A stretch of DNA of 64,000 bases from Pseudomonas sp. PB120 (GTDB taxonomy: Bacteria > Pseudomonadota > Gammaproteobacteria > Pseudomonadales > Pseudomonadaceae): the NCBI RefSeq assembly GCF_009761815.1, contig NZ_RWIN01000017.1, forward strand, positions 1-64,000, in the 5' to 3' direction. Positions 55,261-62,193 of this stretch are shown here, piece after piece. A model generated the notes under the pieces. It was given only the letters and a program-made list of their open reading frames with translations, was not told the origin of the DNA and did no database searches. The position numbers were made by a program, and so were the translations under genes. Each line of letters starts with the position of its first letter. Positions within the stretch are counted from its first letter, which is position 1.

Positions 55261-55356
55261 TCAGGCCGCCCTGGCATTCAACGCCCTGCGCAATGCCACC
55301 AACAATTTCAAAATGTCCTGCGGATTCATCCGTTGCGGCACTTTTACATCAGCCAT
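55261..55356 (-). CDS. Possible small protein, 31 residues
   Basis: The ATG at 55356 follows AAGGAAGC at a good distance. The peptide MADVKVPQRMNPQDILKLLV... is basic and helical, and ends at 55261. I do not recognise it. It is divergent from the amino-acid ABC operon, so the spacer with the conserved element would serve both. It could equally be a remnant of a lost gene. Confidence 0.3.
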   Translation of the reverse strand: MADVKVPQRMNPQDILKLLVALRRALNARAA

Positions 55357-55523
55357 TTTTCGCTTCCTTGTGAGTGTTCGGCCGGGGAGTCTGGCCAAAA
55401 GTTGTCCGTCCTTGGAGGGGCAATTTGAAAAAAAGATCCTTCCTACGGCGCAAAGGAAAATAGTCGTCTTCCGCCGCCCCGGCAAATCCGCAGGATAGTT
55501 TTTTGAGTGATATCAATATGCTT
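55357..55523. other. Intergenic spacer upstream of the conserved element
   Basis: No ORF of note is seen in the sense direction of the ABC operon. It contains a GC-rich block and then the AT-rich 55524-55561 element. No REP or terminator was seen. Confidence 0.4.
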
Positions 55524-55561
55524 TAACGGTATTTAAATTCTTGTTTTTATACCTTTAAAGT
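55524..55561 (+). promoter_or_regulatory. Conserved 38-bp upstream element, copy B
   Basis: This is the same element as 493-530 (32/38 identities, the first 16 identical), beginning TAACGGTATTTAAATT and ending TTTAAAGT. It ends 77 bp before the amino-acid ABC operon start at 55639. Likely activator site plus promoter shared with the TauD operon. Confidence 0.65.
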
Positions 55562-55638
55562 CGGTGCCTGTCGGGCTGTTATCCACTGCCCATGGACCTG
55601 CACCACCGTCGCTTACCCCGCGACGTCCAGGATGTTCA

Positions 55639-56304
55639 ATGAACTTCGATTACGCATTTATCCTCAGCACCTTGCCGGCGTTTCTCAAGGCCGTGGGCGT
55701 GACGCTGCAGGTCGGCTTTATCGCCATCGGTACGTCGCTGCTGGTGGCGCTGCTCAACGCGACGATTCTGGTGTTCCGCACACCCTATTTGCAGCGCCTG
55801 GTCGGCCTCTATGTCGAACTGGCGCGCAACACGCCGCTGTTGACTCAGCTGTTCTTCGTCTATTTCGCTTTGCCGGCGCTGGGCATCAAGGTCTCGGGTT
55901 TCACGGCAGCGATTATCACCATGACTTTCCTCGGCGGCGCCTACCTCACGGAAGTGCTGCGCGCAGGCGTGGACGCAGTGCCTCAGGCGCAATTGGAGTC
56001 CGGCCGGTCGATTGGCCTGTCCCACGGGCAATTGCTGCGCTACGTGATCCTGCCGCAAGCCGGGATTCTCAGCTTGCCTTCGCTGTTCGCCAATTTCATT
56101 TTCCTCCTCAAGGAAACCACGGTGGTCTCGGCGGTGGCGGTACCGGAAATTCTCTACACCACCAAGAGCTACATCGCGCTGTATTACAAAACCTACGAAA
56201 TGCTCGCCGTGCTGACGCTGATTTGTGTCCTCCTGTTTTTGCCGCTGTCGCTGCTGCTCAGCCGTCTGGAAAGGAGGCTCCAGCATGGCCAGTTCGGGTC
56301 TTGA
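55639..56304 (+). CDS. Polar amino-acid ABC transporter permease 1
   Basis: The product has 221 residues and about five helices of the HisM/GlnP type: FILSTLPAFLKAVGVTLQVG opens it, VELARNTPLLTQLFFVYFALP is typical, and the coupling loop is AVPQAQLESGRSIGLSHGQLLRYVILPQA. ATG 55639 (MNFDYAF) follows AGGATG. Overlap with the next gene indicates a tight operon. A cystine or other sulfur amino acid is the inferred ligand, based on the shared sulfur-type promoter element. Confidence 0.88.
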   Translation: MNFDYAFILSTLPAFLKAVGVTLQVGFIAIGTSLLVALLNATILVFRTPYLQRLVGLYVELARNTPLLTQLFFVYFALPALGIKVSGFTAAIITMTFLGGAYLTEVLRAGVDAVPQAQLESGRSIGLSHGQLLRYVILPQAGILSLPSLFANFIFLLKETTVVSAVAVPEILYTTKSYIALYYKTYEMLAVLTLICVLLFLPLSLLLSRLERRLQHGQFGS

Positions 56305-56944
56305 GTTGCTCTGGGTGTCGTTGCCGCAACTGGGTAAAGGCGCGGCGCAAACCTTGTCGATTTCTTTTCTGAGCATCGCCATCAGCACCCTTGGCGGCGT
56401 GCTCTATGGCGTGTTGTGCACACTGAATGTGAAATGGCTGAACGCGATTTTGCGGGTCTATCTGGAACTGTTCCGGGCGATTCCGGTGCTGGTCTGGTTG
56501 TACCTGCTGTTCTTCGGCTTGCCGATCTTCTTTGGCCTGAGCATTCCGAGCTTCTGGTGCGCGGTGCTGGTGTTGTCGCTGTGGGGCGCCAGCGAGGTCG
56601 GCGAGGTGGTGCGTGGCGCGTTGCATTCGTTGCCGCGCGGGCAGCGTGAGGCCGGGTTGTCGCTTGGCCTGAACACCCCGCAACTCTACGGCTACGTGCT
56701 GTTGCCTCAAGCGCTGAAACGCATGACCCCGCCGACCATCAACGTTTACACGCGGATCATCAAGACCAGTTCCCTGGCCGTGCTGATCGGCGTGGTGGAC
56801 GTGATCAAGGTCGGCCAGCAGATCATCGAGCGCACTTACGAATCGGTGCTGATCTACGGCGCCCTGTTCCTGTTTTTCTTCTTCATCTGCTACCCGCTGT
56901 CAGCCGCCTCGCGCGTGCTGGAGCGGCGCTGGACGCAAGCATGA
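56285..56944 (+). CDS. Polar amino-acid ABC transporter permease 2
   Basis: The product has 219 residues and about five helices. GAAQTLSISFLSIAISTLGGVLYG and YLELFRAIPVLVWLYLLFFGLP match the HisMQ pattern, and the coupling loop is PRGQREAGLSLGLNTPQLYGYVLLPQA. The ATG at 56285 lies inside the previous gene behind GGAGGC. It pairs with permease 1 to form the channel. Confidence 0.88.
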   Translation: MASSGLELLWVSLPQLGKGAAQTLSISFLSIAISTLGGVLYGVLCTLNVKWLNAILRVYLELFRAIPVLVWLYLLFFGLPIFFGLSIPSFWCAVLVLSLWGASEVGEVVRGALHSLPRGQREAGLSLGLNTPQLYGYVLLPQALKRMTPPTINVYTRIIKTSSLAVLIGVVDVIKVGQQIIERTYESVLIYGALFLFFFFICYPLSAASRVLERRWTQA

Positions 56945-57723
56945 GTGCATTGATCGAGTTCAAAGGCTTCAACAAGTTTTTCGGCGAGCAGCAGGTGCTG
57001 AACGGCATCGACCTGACGGTGAACCCCGGCGAAGTCATCGTCATCCTCGGCCCCAGCGGCTGCGGCAAAAGCACCTTGCTGCGATGCCTCAATGGCCTGG
57101 AAGTCGCCCACAGCGGCAGCCTGAAATTTGCCGGACGCGAGCTGCTGGACAAGGGCACCGACTGGCGCGAGGTGCGTCAGCAGATCGGCATGGTGTTCCA
57201 GAGTTACCACCTGTTCCCGCACATGAGCGTGCTCGACAACCTGCTGCTGGGCCCGCTCAAAGTGCAGAGGCGCGAACCGCTTGAAGCCCGTGCCCAGGCT
57301 GAAGCGTTTCTGGAGCGCGTGGGGCTGTCGGACAAGCGCGACGCCTTCCCGCGTCAGCTTTCCGGTGGCCAGCAGCAACGTATCGCCATCGTCCGTTCGC
57401 TGTGCATGAACCCCAACGTCATGCTCTTCGACGAAGTCACCGCCGCCCTTGATCCGGAGATGGTCAAGGAAGTGCTGGAAGTGATTCAGGGGCTGGCCCG
57501 CGAGGGCATGACCCTGTTGATCGTCACCCACGAAATGGCCTTCGCCCGTGCCGTGGCTGACCGAATTGTGTTCATGGATGCCGGGCGAATCCTCGAACAG
57601 AACCCTCCCGAGATTTTCTTTACGAACCCGCAAACCGCACGAGCGCAGCAGTTCCTGGAGAAATTCTCCTACGTCGCCGCACTACCCAAAACGACTCAAA
57701 CAAAGGAACTGGAACTGCCATGA
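56941..57723 (+). CDS. Polar amino-acid ABC transporter ATPase
   Basis: The product has 260 residues with Walker A GPSGCGKS (about 38-45), Q-loop MVFQSYHLFPHM, signature LSGGQQQR, Walker B VMLFDEVTAALDPE and the switch His in VTHEMAFARAVADRI. The GlnQ/HisP-type FDEVTAALD is typical of amino-acid importers. It overlaps both neighbours by four bases. Confidence 0.92.
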   Translation: MSALIEFKGFNKFFGEQQVLNGIDLTVNPGEVIVILGPSGCGKSTLLRCLNGLEVAHSGSLKFAGRELLDKGTDWREVRQQIGMVFQSYHLFPHMSVLDNLLLGPLKVQRREPLEARAQAEAFLERVGLSDKRDAFPRQLSGGQQQRIAIVRSLCMNPNVMLFDEVTAALDPEMVKEVLEVIQGLAREGMTLLIVTHEMAFARAVADRIVFMDAGRILEQNPPEIFFTNPQTARAQQFLEKFSYVAALPKTTQTKELELP

Positions 57724-58586
57724 AAACTGCCAAGTCTTCACTCTTTCTCCTGCCGTTGCTCGGCCTCGCATTGCTTGCCGGCTGCAACAAAGCCCAAGAG
57801 CCCACCAAGCCTGTGGCCTCCAGCGCCAGCTACCTGGAAAAAATTAAAGCTCGGGACAAGCTGATCGTCGGTGTCTTTACGGACAAGCCGCCGTTCGGGT
57901 TTGTAAATGAGGCCGGGCGCTACGTCGGTTTCGATACCGACATCGGCCGTCAATTTGCCAAGGACCTGCTGGGTGATGAAAACAAGGTCGAGTTTGTCGC
58001 GGTGGAGCCGGCCAGCCGGATTCCGTTCCTGCAAAGCGACAAGGTCGATCTGATCCTGGCCAACATGACCGTCACCCCGGAGCGCAAGGACGCGGTGGAT
58101 TTCACCCACCCGAACCTCAAGGTCGCGGTGCAGGCGCTGGTGCCAGATGCCAGCGGTGTGAAGCAACTGGATGACCTGGCGACCCGCACCACTATCGTGA
58201 CCATCGGCACCACGGCGGACCTCTGGCTGACCAAGAACCACCCGGACTGGAAACTGCTGAAATTCGAGAAAAACTCCGAGTCCTTGCAAGCCTTGGCCAA
58301 CGGTCGCGGTGATGCGTATGCGCAAGACAACCTGGTGCTCTTCAGCTGGGCCAAGCAGAACCCTGGCTACCGGGTGCTCGACCAGAAACTCGGCGCCGAA
58401 GCACCGATTGCGCCGGCCGTGAAGAAGGGCAACGTCGAGCTGCGTGACTGGGTCAACGTAGAGCTGGCGAAATTGGGTGAAGAGAAATTCCTGCTCAAGT
58501 TGTACGACCAATATGTGCGCAAGGAATTGAGCGATGACACCAAGCCTGAGAGCGTGATTGTCGAGGGTGGGAAGTGGCAGGGGTGA
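57720..58586 (+). CDS. Amino-acid ABC transporter substrate-binding lipoprotein
   Basis: The product has 288 residues with lipobox LALLAGC (Cys at about 22). SBP_bac_3 fold: KLIVGVFTDKPPFGFVNEAGRYVGFDTDIGR, RIPFLQSDKVDLILANMTVTPERKDAVDFT and GDAYAQDNLVLFSWAKQNPGY. It resembles FliY/TcyJ-like proteins that bind cystine. The ligand is inferred, not read. Confidence 0.88.
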   Translation: MKTAKSSLFLLPLLGLALLAGCNKAQEPTKPVASSASYLEKIKARDKLIVGVFTDKPPFGFVNEAGRYVGFDTDIGRQFAKDLLGDENKVEFVAVEPASRIPFLQSDKVDLILANMTVTPERKDAVDFTHPNLKVAVQALVPDASGVKQLDDLATRTTIVTIGTTADLWLTKNHPDWKLLKFEKNSESLQALANGRGDAYAQDNLVLFSWAKQNPGYRVLDQKLGAEAPIAPAVKKGNVELRDWVNVELAKLGEEKFLLKLYDQYVRKELSDDTKPESVIVEGGKWQG

Positions 58587-58618
58587 TTCTGTAATTTTTT
58601 GCGGCGGTTTCACTGCCG

Positions 58619-58685
58619 CCTTCGCGAGCAGGCTCGCTCCTACAGGATTCACGTGATCCCTGTGGGAGAGAGCCAGCTCGCGAAA
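58619..58685. repeat. REPIN after the ABC operon
   Basis: CCTTCGCGAGCAGGCTCGCTCCTACAGG pairs with CCTGTGGGAGAGAGCCAGCTCGCG across about 12 bases. A GCGGC/GCCGC hairpin (about 58601-58619) just before it may help end the transcript. Confidence 0.75.
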
Positions 58686-58815
58686 AACTTTCAGGCGCCG
58701 CTTGATCCGGCGACATTCACACGCTCATCCATCTGACACCTAGCAGTTCTACTAGGTGTGTGAACGCCATGACCGGTGCAAGCTCAAGCCATGCACTGAA
58801 ATGGGGGGATCGCTG

Positions 58816-59538
58816 ATGAGCGAGTCAAAAAACCTGATATGTCGCTACCGCTATGATGCTCTGGATCAATTGGCCGGGGCTGACCGTGTAGGGCAAGAAA
58901 ATCAGCAGCGTTTTTACTGTCGAGACCATCTGGTGAGCGAGCTTCAAGGCGCCTCCAGTCAGCGTGTATTGCGGCACGAATCGCAACTGCTGGCGCGGCA
59001 AGCACGCGCCTTCGGTAACCTGGATTGTCAGTTGCTGACCACCGACCAGCAGCGTTCAGTCTTGCAAGTCACCGATGCCGCAGACTCGGTGCAGCAGGTC
59101 TATACGGCTTACGGTCATCGGTGGGTTGAACGGGGTTCCGGTAGCCTGTCGGGGTTTGCCGGCGAACCGGTTGATCCGGTGACCGGGCATTATTTGTTGG
59201 GCAATGGTCACCGGGCATTTAACCCTGTCTTGATGCGCTTCAACGGCCCGGACCATTTAAGTCCGTTCGGGCGGGGTGGGCTCAATCCTTATGCGTATTG
59301 CCTGGGCGACCCCGTAAATTTTACTGATCCGACGGGGCGGTTTGCCGAGTTTGGCCGTTTATTCACGAGTCTCTTGGGCCTGTCGAACACACGGCTAGGG
59401 ATGTCCCCTGTCATCCCCTCCTATAAATTAGCCAAGGATGCATTGAGATGGGGGCAGTGGGAAAATTGCCAGCCAGGCAGGCCACTGCGGCAGTCAGTAC
59501 GGTCATGGCCAGTGGTGCGATATTTACAACAGCTTTGA
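58816..59538 (+). CDS. RHS repeat-associated core protein, N-terminal part of a frameshifted gene
   Basis: The open frame has 240 residues: RHS-like YRYDALDQLAG, an RFYCRDHLVSEL repeat, and the core GFAGEPVDPVTGHYLLGNGHRAFNPVLMRFNGPDHLSPFGRGGLNPYAYC-GDPVNFTDPTGR. After ...LAKDALRWG at about 59454 the frame continues with unlike residues and stops. The -1 frame continues with a typical membrane-spanning C-terminus (59448-59891). A G5 run at 59450-59454 is the likely slip site: one more G restores KDALRWGAVGKLP. ATG 58816 follows GGGGGGA. Confidence 0.75.
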   Translation: MSESKNLICRYRYDALDQLAGADRVGQENQQRFYCRDHLVSELQGASSQRVLRHESQLLARQARAFGNLDCQLLTTDQQRSVLQVTDAADSVQQVYTAYGHRWVERGSGSLSGFAGEPVDPVTGHYLLGNGHRAFNPVLMRFNGPDHLSPFGRGGLNPYAYCLGDPVNFTDPTGRFAEFGRLFTSLLGLSNTRLGMSPVIPSYKLAKDALRWGQWENCQPGRPLRQSVRSWPVVRYLQQL

Positions 59539-59891
59539 CGGGAATAGCCAGCGCCGTTGCGGCGATCACCAAGGACACTAAAGCGGCCGAAATACTGGGG
59601 TACGTTTCTTTAGGGCTGACTGCGTTGGCGTTCGTATCGAGAGGGGTTACTTATTGGGCGGCGAAAGCCCCCGGGACTGAAGCCGGTCTGAGGAGTTTTG
59701 TGAAGAATAAGGGGCAGGTAATCCCAGCGGCAACGCCTGCTGGATCCCGTCGTTCGTCCCTGTCTTTGTCGACTATCGAGCCCTCGGCTCCGCCGCTCAC
59801 ACCCGCACCCATTGGCTTTGAAAGATTCCTAGAAGGTAGCGATCGAACGTTTTTCAGGAATATCAGAAATATTCGCCGTCATTCCATTTAG
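59448..59891 (+). CDS. C-terminal, membrane-spanning half of the frameshifted RHS gene
   Basis: The open frame has 147 residues. Two hydrophobic helices (VMASGAIFTTALTGIASAVAAI and AAEILGYVSLGLTALAFVSRGV) are followed by a Ser/Pro-rich tail. It starts within the preceding RHS gene in the -1 frame and has no ribosome site of its own, so it is best read as the continuation of that gene. Similar small RHS tip proteins in Pseudomonas carry such hydrophobic tails. Confidence 0.65.
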   Translation: MGAVGKLPARQATAAVSTVMASGAIFTTALTGIASAVAAITKDTKAAEILGYVSLGLTALAFVSRGVTYWAAKAPGTEAGLRSFVKNKGQVIPAATPAGSRRSSLSLSTIEPSAPPLTPAPIGFERFLEGSDRTFFRNIRNIRRHSI

Positions 59892-60025
59892 AACATCGCA
59901 TAACATCGGTCGATCAATCTGGCGCACTGGTTTATTTGACGGTGGTCAGGTGCGCCCTTGGAACCCTGTTCTAAGCTCACAGTCGTAACGTCACTGTCCC
60001 GTCCGTACAACGCAAAGGAGTCTGC

Positions 60026-61129
60026 ATGGCTGGTCCCGGATTGAAAACAGTGATCGGCCTGAGCCTCGTGGCTTTGCTGAGCGCTTGCGGCGATAAGCCC
60101 CAGGCCGAAAAAGACCGCCCACGGGTGTTTGTGCAAGAGGTCAAACCGGCTGATTACGCGGCATCCGTGACCCTCACGGGCGATGTCCAGGCACGTGTGC
60201 AGACCGAGTTGTCGTTCCGTGTCGGCGGCAAGATTATCCAGCGCGCGGTCGATGTCGGTGATCGGGTGTCGGCCAAGCAAGTGCTGGCCAGGCTCGACCC
60301 CAAGGACCTGCAAACCAGCGTCGACTCGGCCCAGGCCCAGGTTGTTGCGGAACAGGCGCGGGTCAAACAGACCGCTGCCGCCTTCGTTCGCCAGCAAAAA
60401 CTTCTGCCCAAGGGCTACACCAGTCAAAGCGAATTCGATTCGGCCCAAGCTGCTTTGCGTAGTAGTCAGAGCGCGTTGACCGCCGCCGAGGCGCAACTGG
60501 CCAACGCCCGTGAGCAACTGAGTTACACCGCGCTGATCGCCGATGCGCCGGGCGTCATTACCGCGCGCCAGGCCGAAGTCGGCCAGGTGGTGCAGGCCAC
60601 CGTGCCGATTTTCAGCCTGGCCCGTGACGGTGAGCGCGATGCCGTGTTCAACGTCTACGAATCGCTGCTGGCCGAGGCGCCGGAAGATAAAACGATCGTG
60701 GTCAGCCTGCTGGACAACCCCGCGATCAAAACCACCGGCACCGTTCGGGAAATCACCCCGGCGGTGTCCGCGCAGACCGGCACCGTACAGGTCAAAGTCA
60801 CCCTCAACGGTTTGCCGGACGGCATGCAACTCGGCTCGGTCGTGAGCGCCACCGCCAAGACCCCGGGGAAATCCGCGGTGGAACTGCCCTGGTCCGCGCT
60901 GACCAAAAACATCAGCGAACCGGCCGTGTGGCTGGTGGACGCAGAGGGCAAGGCGCAACTCCAATCGGTCACCGTCGGCCGCTACCTGACCGGCAAAGTC
61001 ATCATCAGCGCCGGACTGACCGGCGGCGAAAAAGTCATCATCGCCGGCGGCCAGCTGCTGCACCCCGGCGTGTTGGTGGAAATCGCCGAAAACACCTACA
61101 AGGATTTGCAAGTGGGAGCCCAGCCATGA
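60026..61129 (+). CDS. triA: RND efflux adaptor lipoprotein 1 (TriA-like)
   Basis: The product has 367 residues with lipobox ALLSAC (Cys at about 20). RND-type adaptor parts are VQARVQTELSFRVGGKIIQRAVDVGDRVSAKQVLARLDPKD, a coiled hairpin at about 100-170, and the barrel/membrane-proximal domain. Its stop overlaps the next gene (ATGA). A pump gene preceded by two adaptor genes is the layout of P. aeruginosa triABC, the triclosan pump; the gene name rests on that. Confidence 0.85.
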   Translation: MAGPGLKTVIGLSLVALLSACGDKPQAEKDRPRVFVQEVKPADYAASVTLTGDVQARVQTELSFRVGGKIIQRAVDVGDRVSAKQVLARLDPKDLQTSVDSAQAQVVAEQARVKQTAAAFVRQQKLLPKGYTSQSEFDSAQAALRSSQSALTAAEAQLANAREQLSYTALIADAPGVITARQAEVGQVVQATVPIFSLARDGERDAVFNVYESLLAEAPEDKTIVVSLLDNPAIKTTGTVREITPAVSAQTGTVQVKVTLNGLPDGMQLGSVVSATAKTPGKSAVELPWSALTKNISEPAVWLVDAEGKAQLQSVTVGRYLTGKVIISAGLTGGEKVIIAGGQLLHPGVLVEIAENTYKDLQVGAQP

Positions 61130-62193
61130 AGCGTTTGGTGCTGGTGCTCGCCGGTGTGATGCTGGTGGCCTGCTCGAAAAAAGAACCGCCGCCCGAGCCG
61201 GTACGCCCGGTGCTGTCGATCAAGGTACAAGCGCTGGCCGAGGAAAACCTCGGCCGCTTCGCCGGCAGTATCCAGGCCCGCTATGAAAGCAATGTCGGGT
61301 TCCGGGTGCCGGGCCGCATTGCCAGCCGCGCCGTCGATGTGGGGGCCGAAGTCGATAAAGGCGCCTTGCTCGCCACGCTGGACCCCACCGACCAACAGAA
61401 CCAGTTGCGCTCCGCCCAGGGCAATCTGGCGAACATCCAGGCGCAATTCATCAACGCCCAGGCCAACGCTCGGCGCCAGCAGGAATTGTTCGATCGCGGC
61501 GTGGGCGCACAAGCCCAGCTCGACGTCGCCCAGACCGACCTCAAAACCACCCAGGCCTCCCTCGATCAGGCGCAGGCAGCGGTCGAACAGGCCAAGGACC
61601 AGCTCAATTACGTCGAGCTGCGCGCCGACCACAAAGCCGTGGTCACCGCGTGGAACGCCGAAGCCGGGCAAGTGGTGACCGCCGGCCAGCAAGTGGTGAC
61701 CCTGGCGCAACCGGACATCAAGGAAGCGGTGATCGACCTGCCAGACACGCTGGTCGACCAATTGCCGCCAGACGTGGTGTTCCAGGTCGCCGCCCAACTG
61801 GACCCGGCCATCAACACCACGGCCACCCTCCGTGAAATCGAACCCCAGGCCCAAAGCGCCACCCGCACCCGGCGCGCGCGCCTGACCCTGGCCGAAACCC
61901 CACTGGGCTTTCGCCTCGGCACGGCAATCAGCGTGACCCTCAGCTCCGCGATCAAACCGCGTATCGAACTGCCCGCCACCGCGCTGCAAGAGGTGGAGGG
62001 CAAGTCGCGAATCTGGGTCATCGACCCACAGGCCAAAACCGTGTCGCCCCGTGACGTCAACGTCATCAGTCGCACGGACAGCACCGTGGTGCTGGCGGAC
62101 GGCGTCAAGCCGGGCGAGCACGTGGTCAGTGCCGGTGTGAATAGCCTGAAACCCGGGCAATCCGTGAAAGTCGACGAGGACAGCCCACAATGA
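61126..62193 (+). CDS. triB: RND efflux adaptor lipoprotein 2 (TriB-like)
   Basis: The product has 355 residues with lipobox MLVAC (Cys at about 16) and the same adaptor architecture: IQARYESNVGFRVPGRIASRAVDVGAEVDKGALLATLDPTD, a coiled hairpin and IELPATALQEVEGKSRIWVIDP. It is a paralogue of the preceding adaptor. In TriABC both adaptors are needed for pump function. Its stop overlaps the pump gene's ATG. Confidence 0.85.
   Translation: MKRLVLVLAGVMLVACSKKEPPPEPVRPVLSIKVQALAEENLGRFAGSIQARYESNVGFRVPGRIASRAVDVGAEVDKGALLATLDPTDQQNQLRSAQGNLANIQAQFINAQANARRQQELFDRGVGAQAQLDVAQTDLKTTQASLDQAQAAVEQAKDQLNYVELRADHKAVVTAWNAEAGQVVTAGQQVVTLAQPDIKEAVIDLPDTLVDQLPPDVVFQVAAQLDPAINTTATLREIEPQAQSATRTRRARLTLAETPLGFRLGTAISVTLSSAIKPRIELPATALQEVEGKSRIWVIDPQAKTVSPRDVNVISRTDSTVVLADGVKPGEHVVSAGVNSLKPGQSVKVDEDSPQ

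Noticed and set aside
58595..58620. Classical rho-independent terminator after the amino-acid ABC operon
   Set aside because: A GCGGC/GCCGC hairpin is present, but the T-run precedes it rather than following it on the plus strand.
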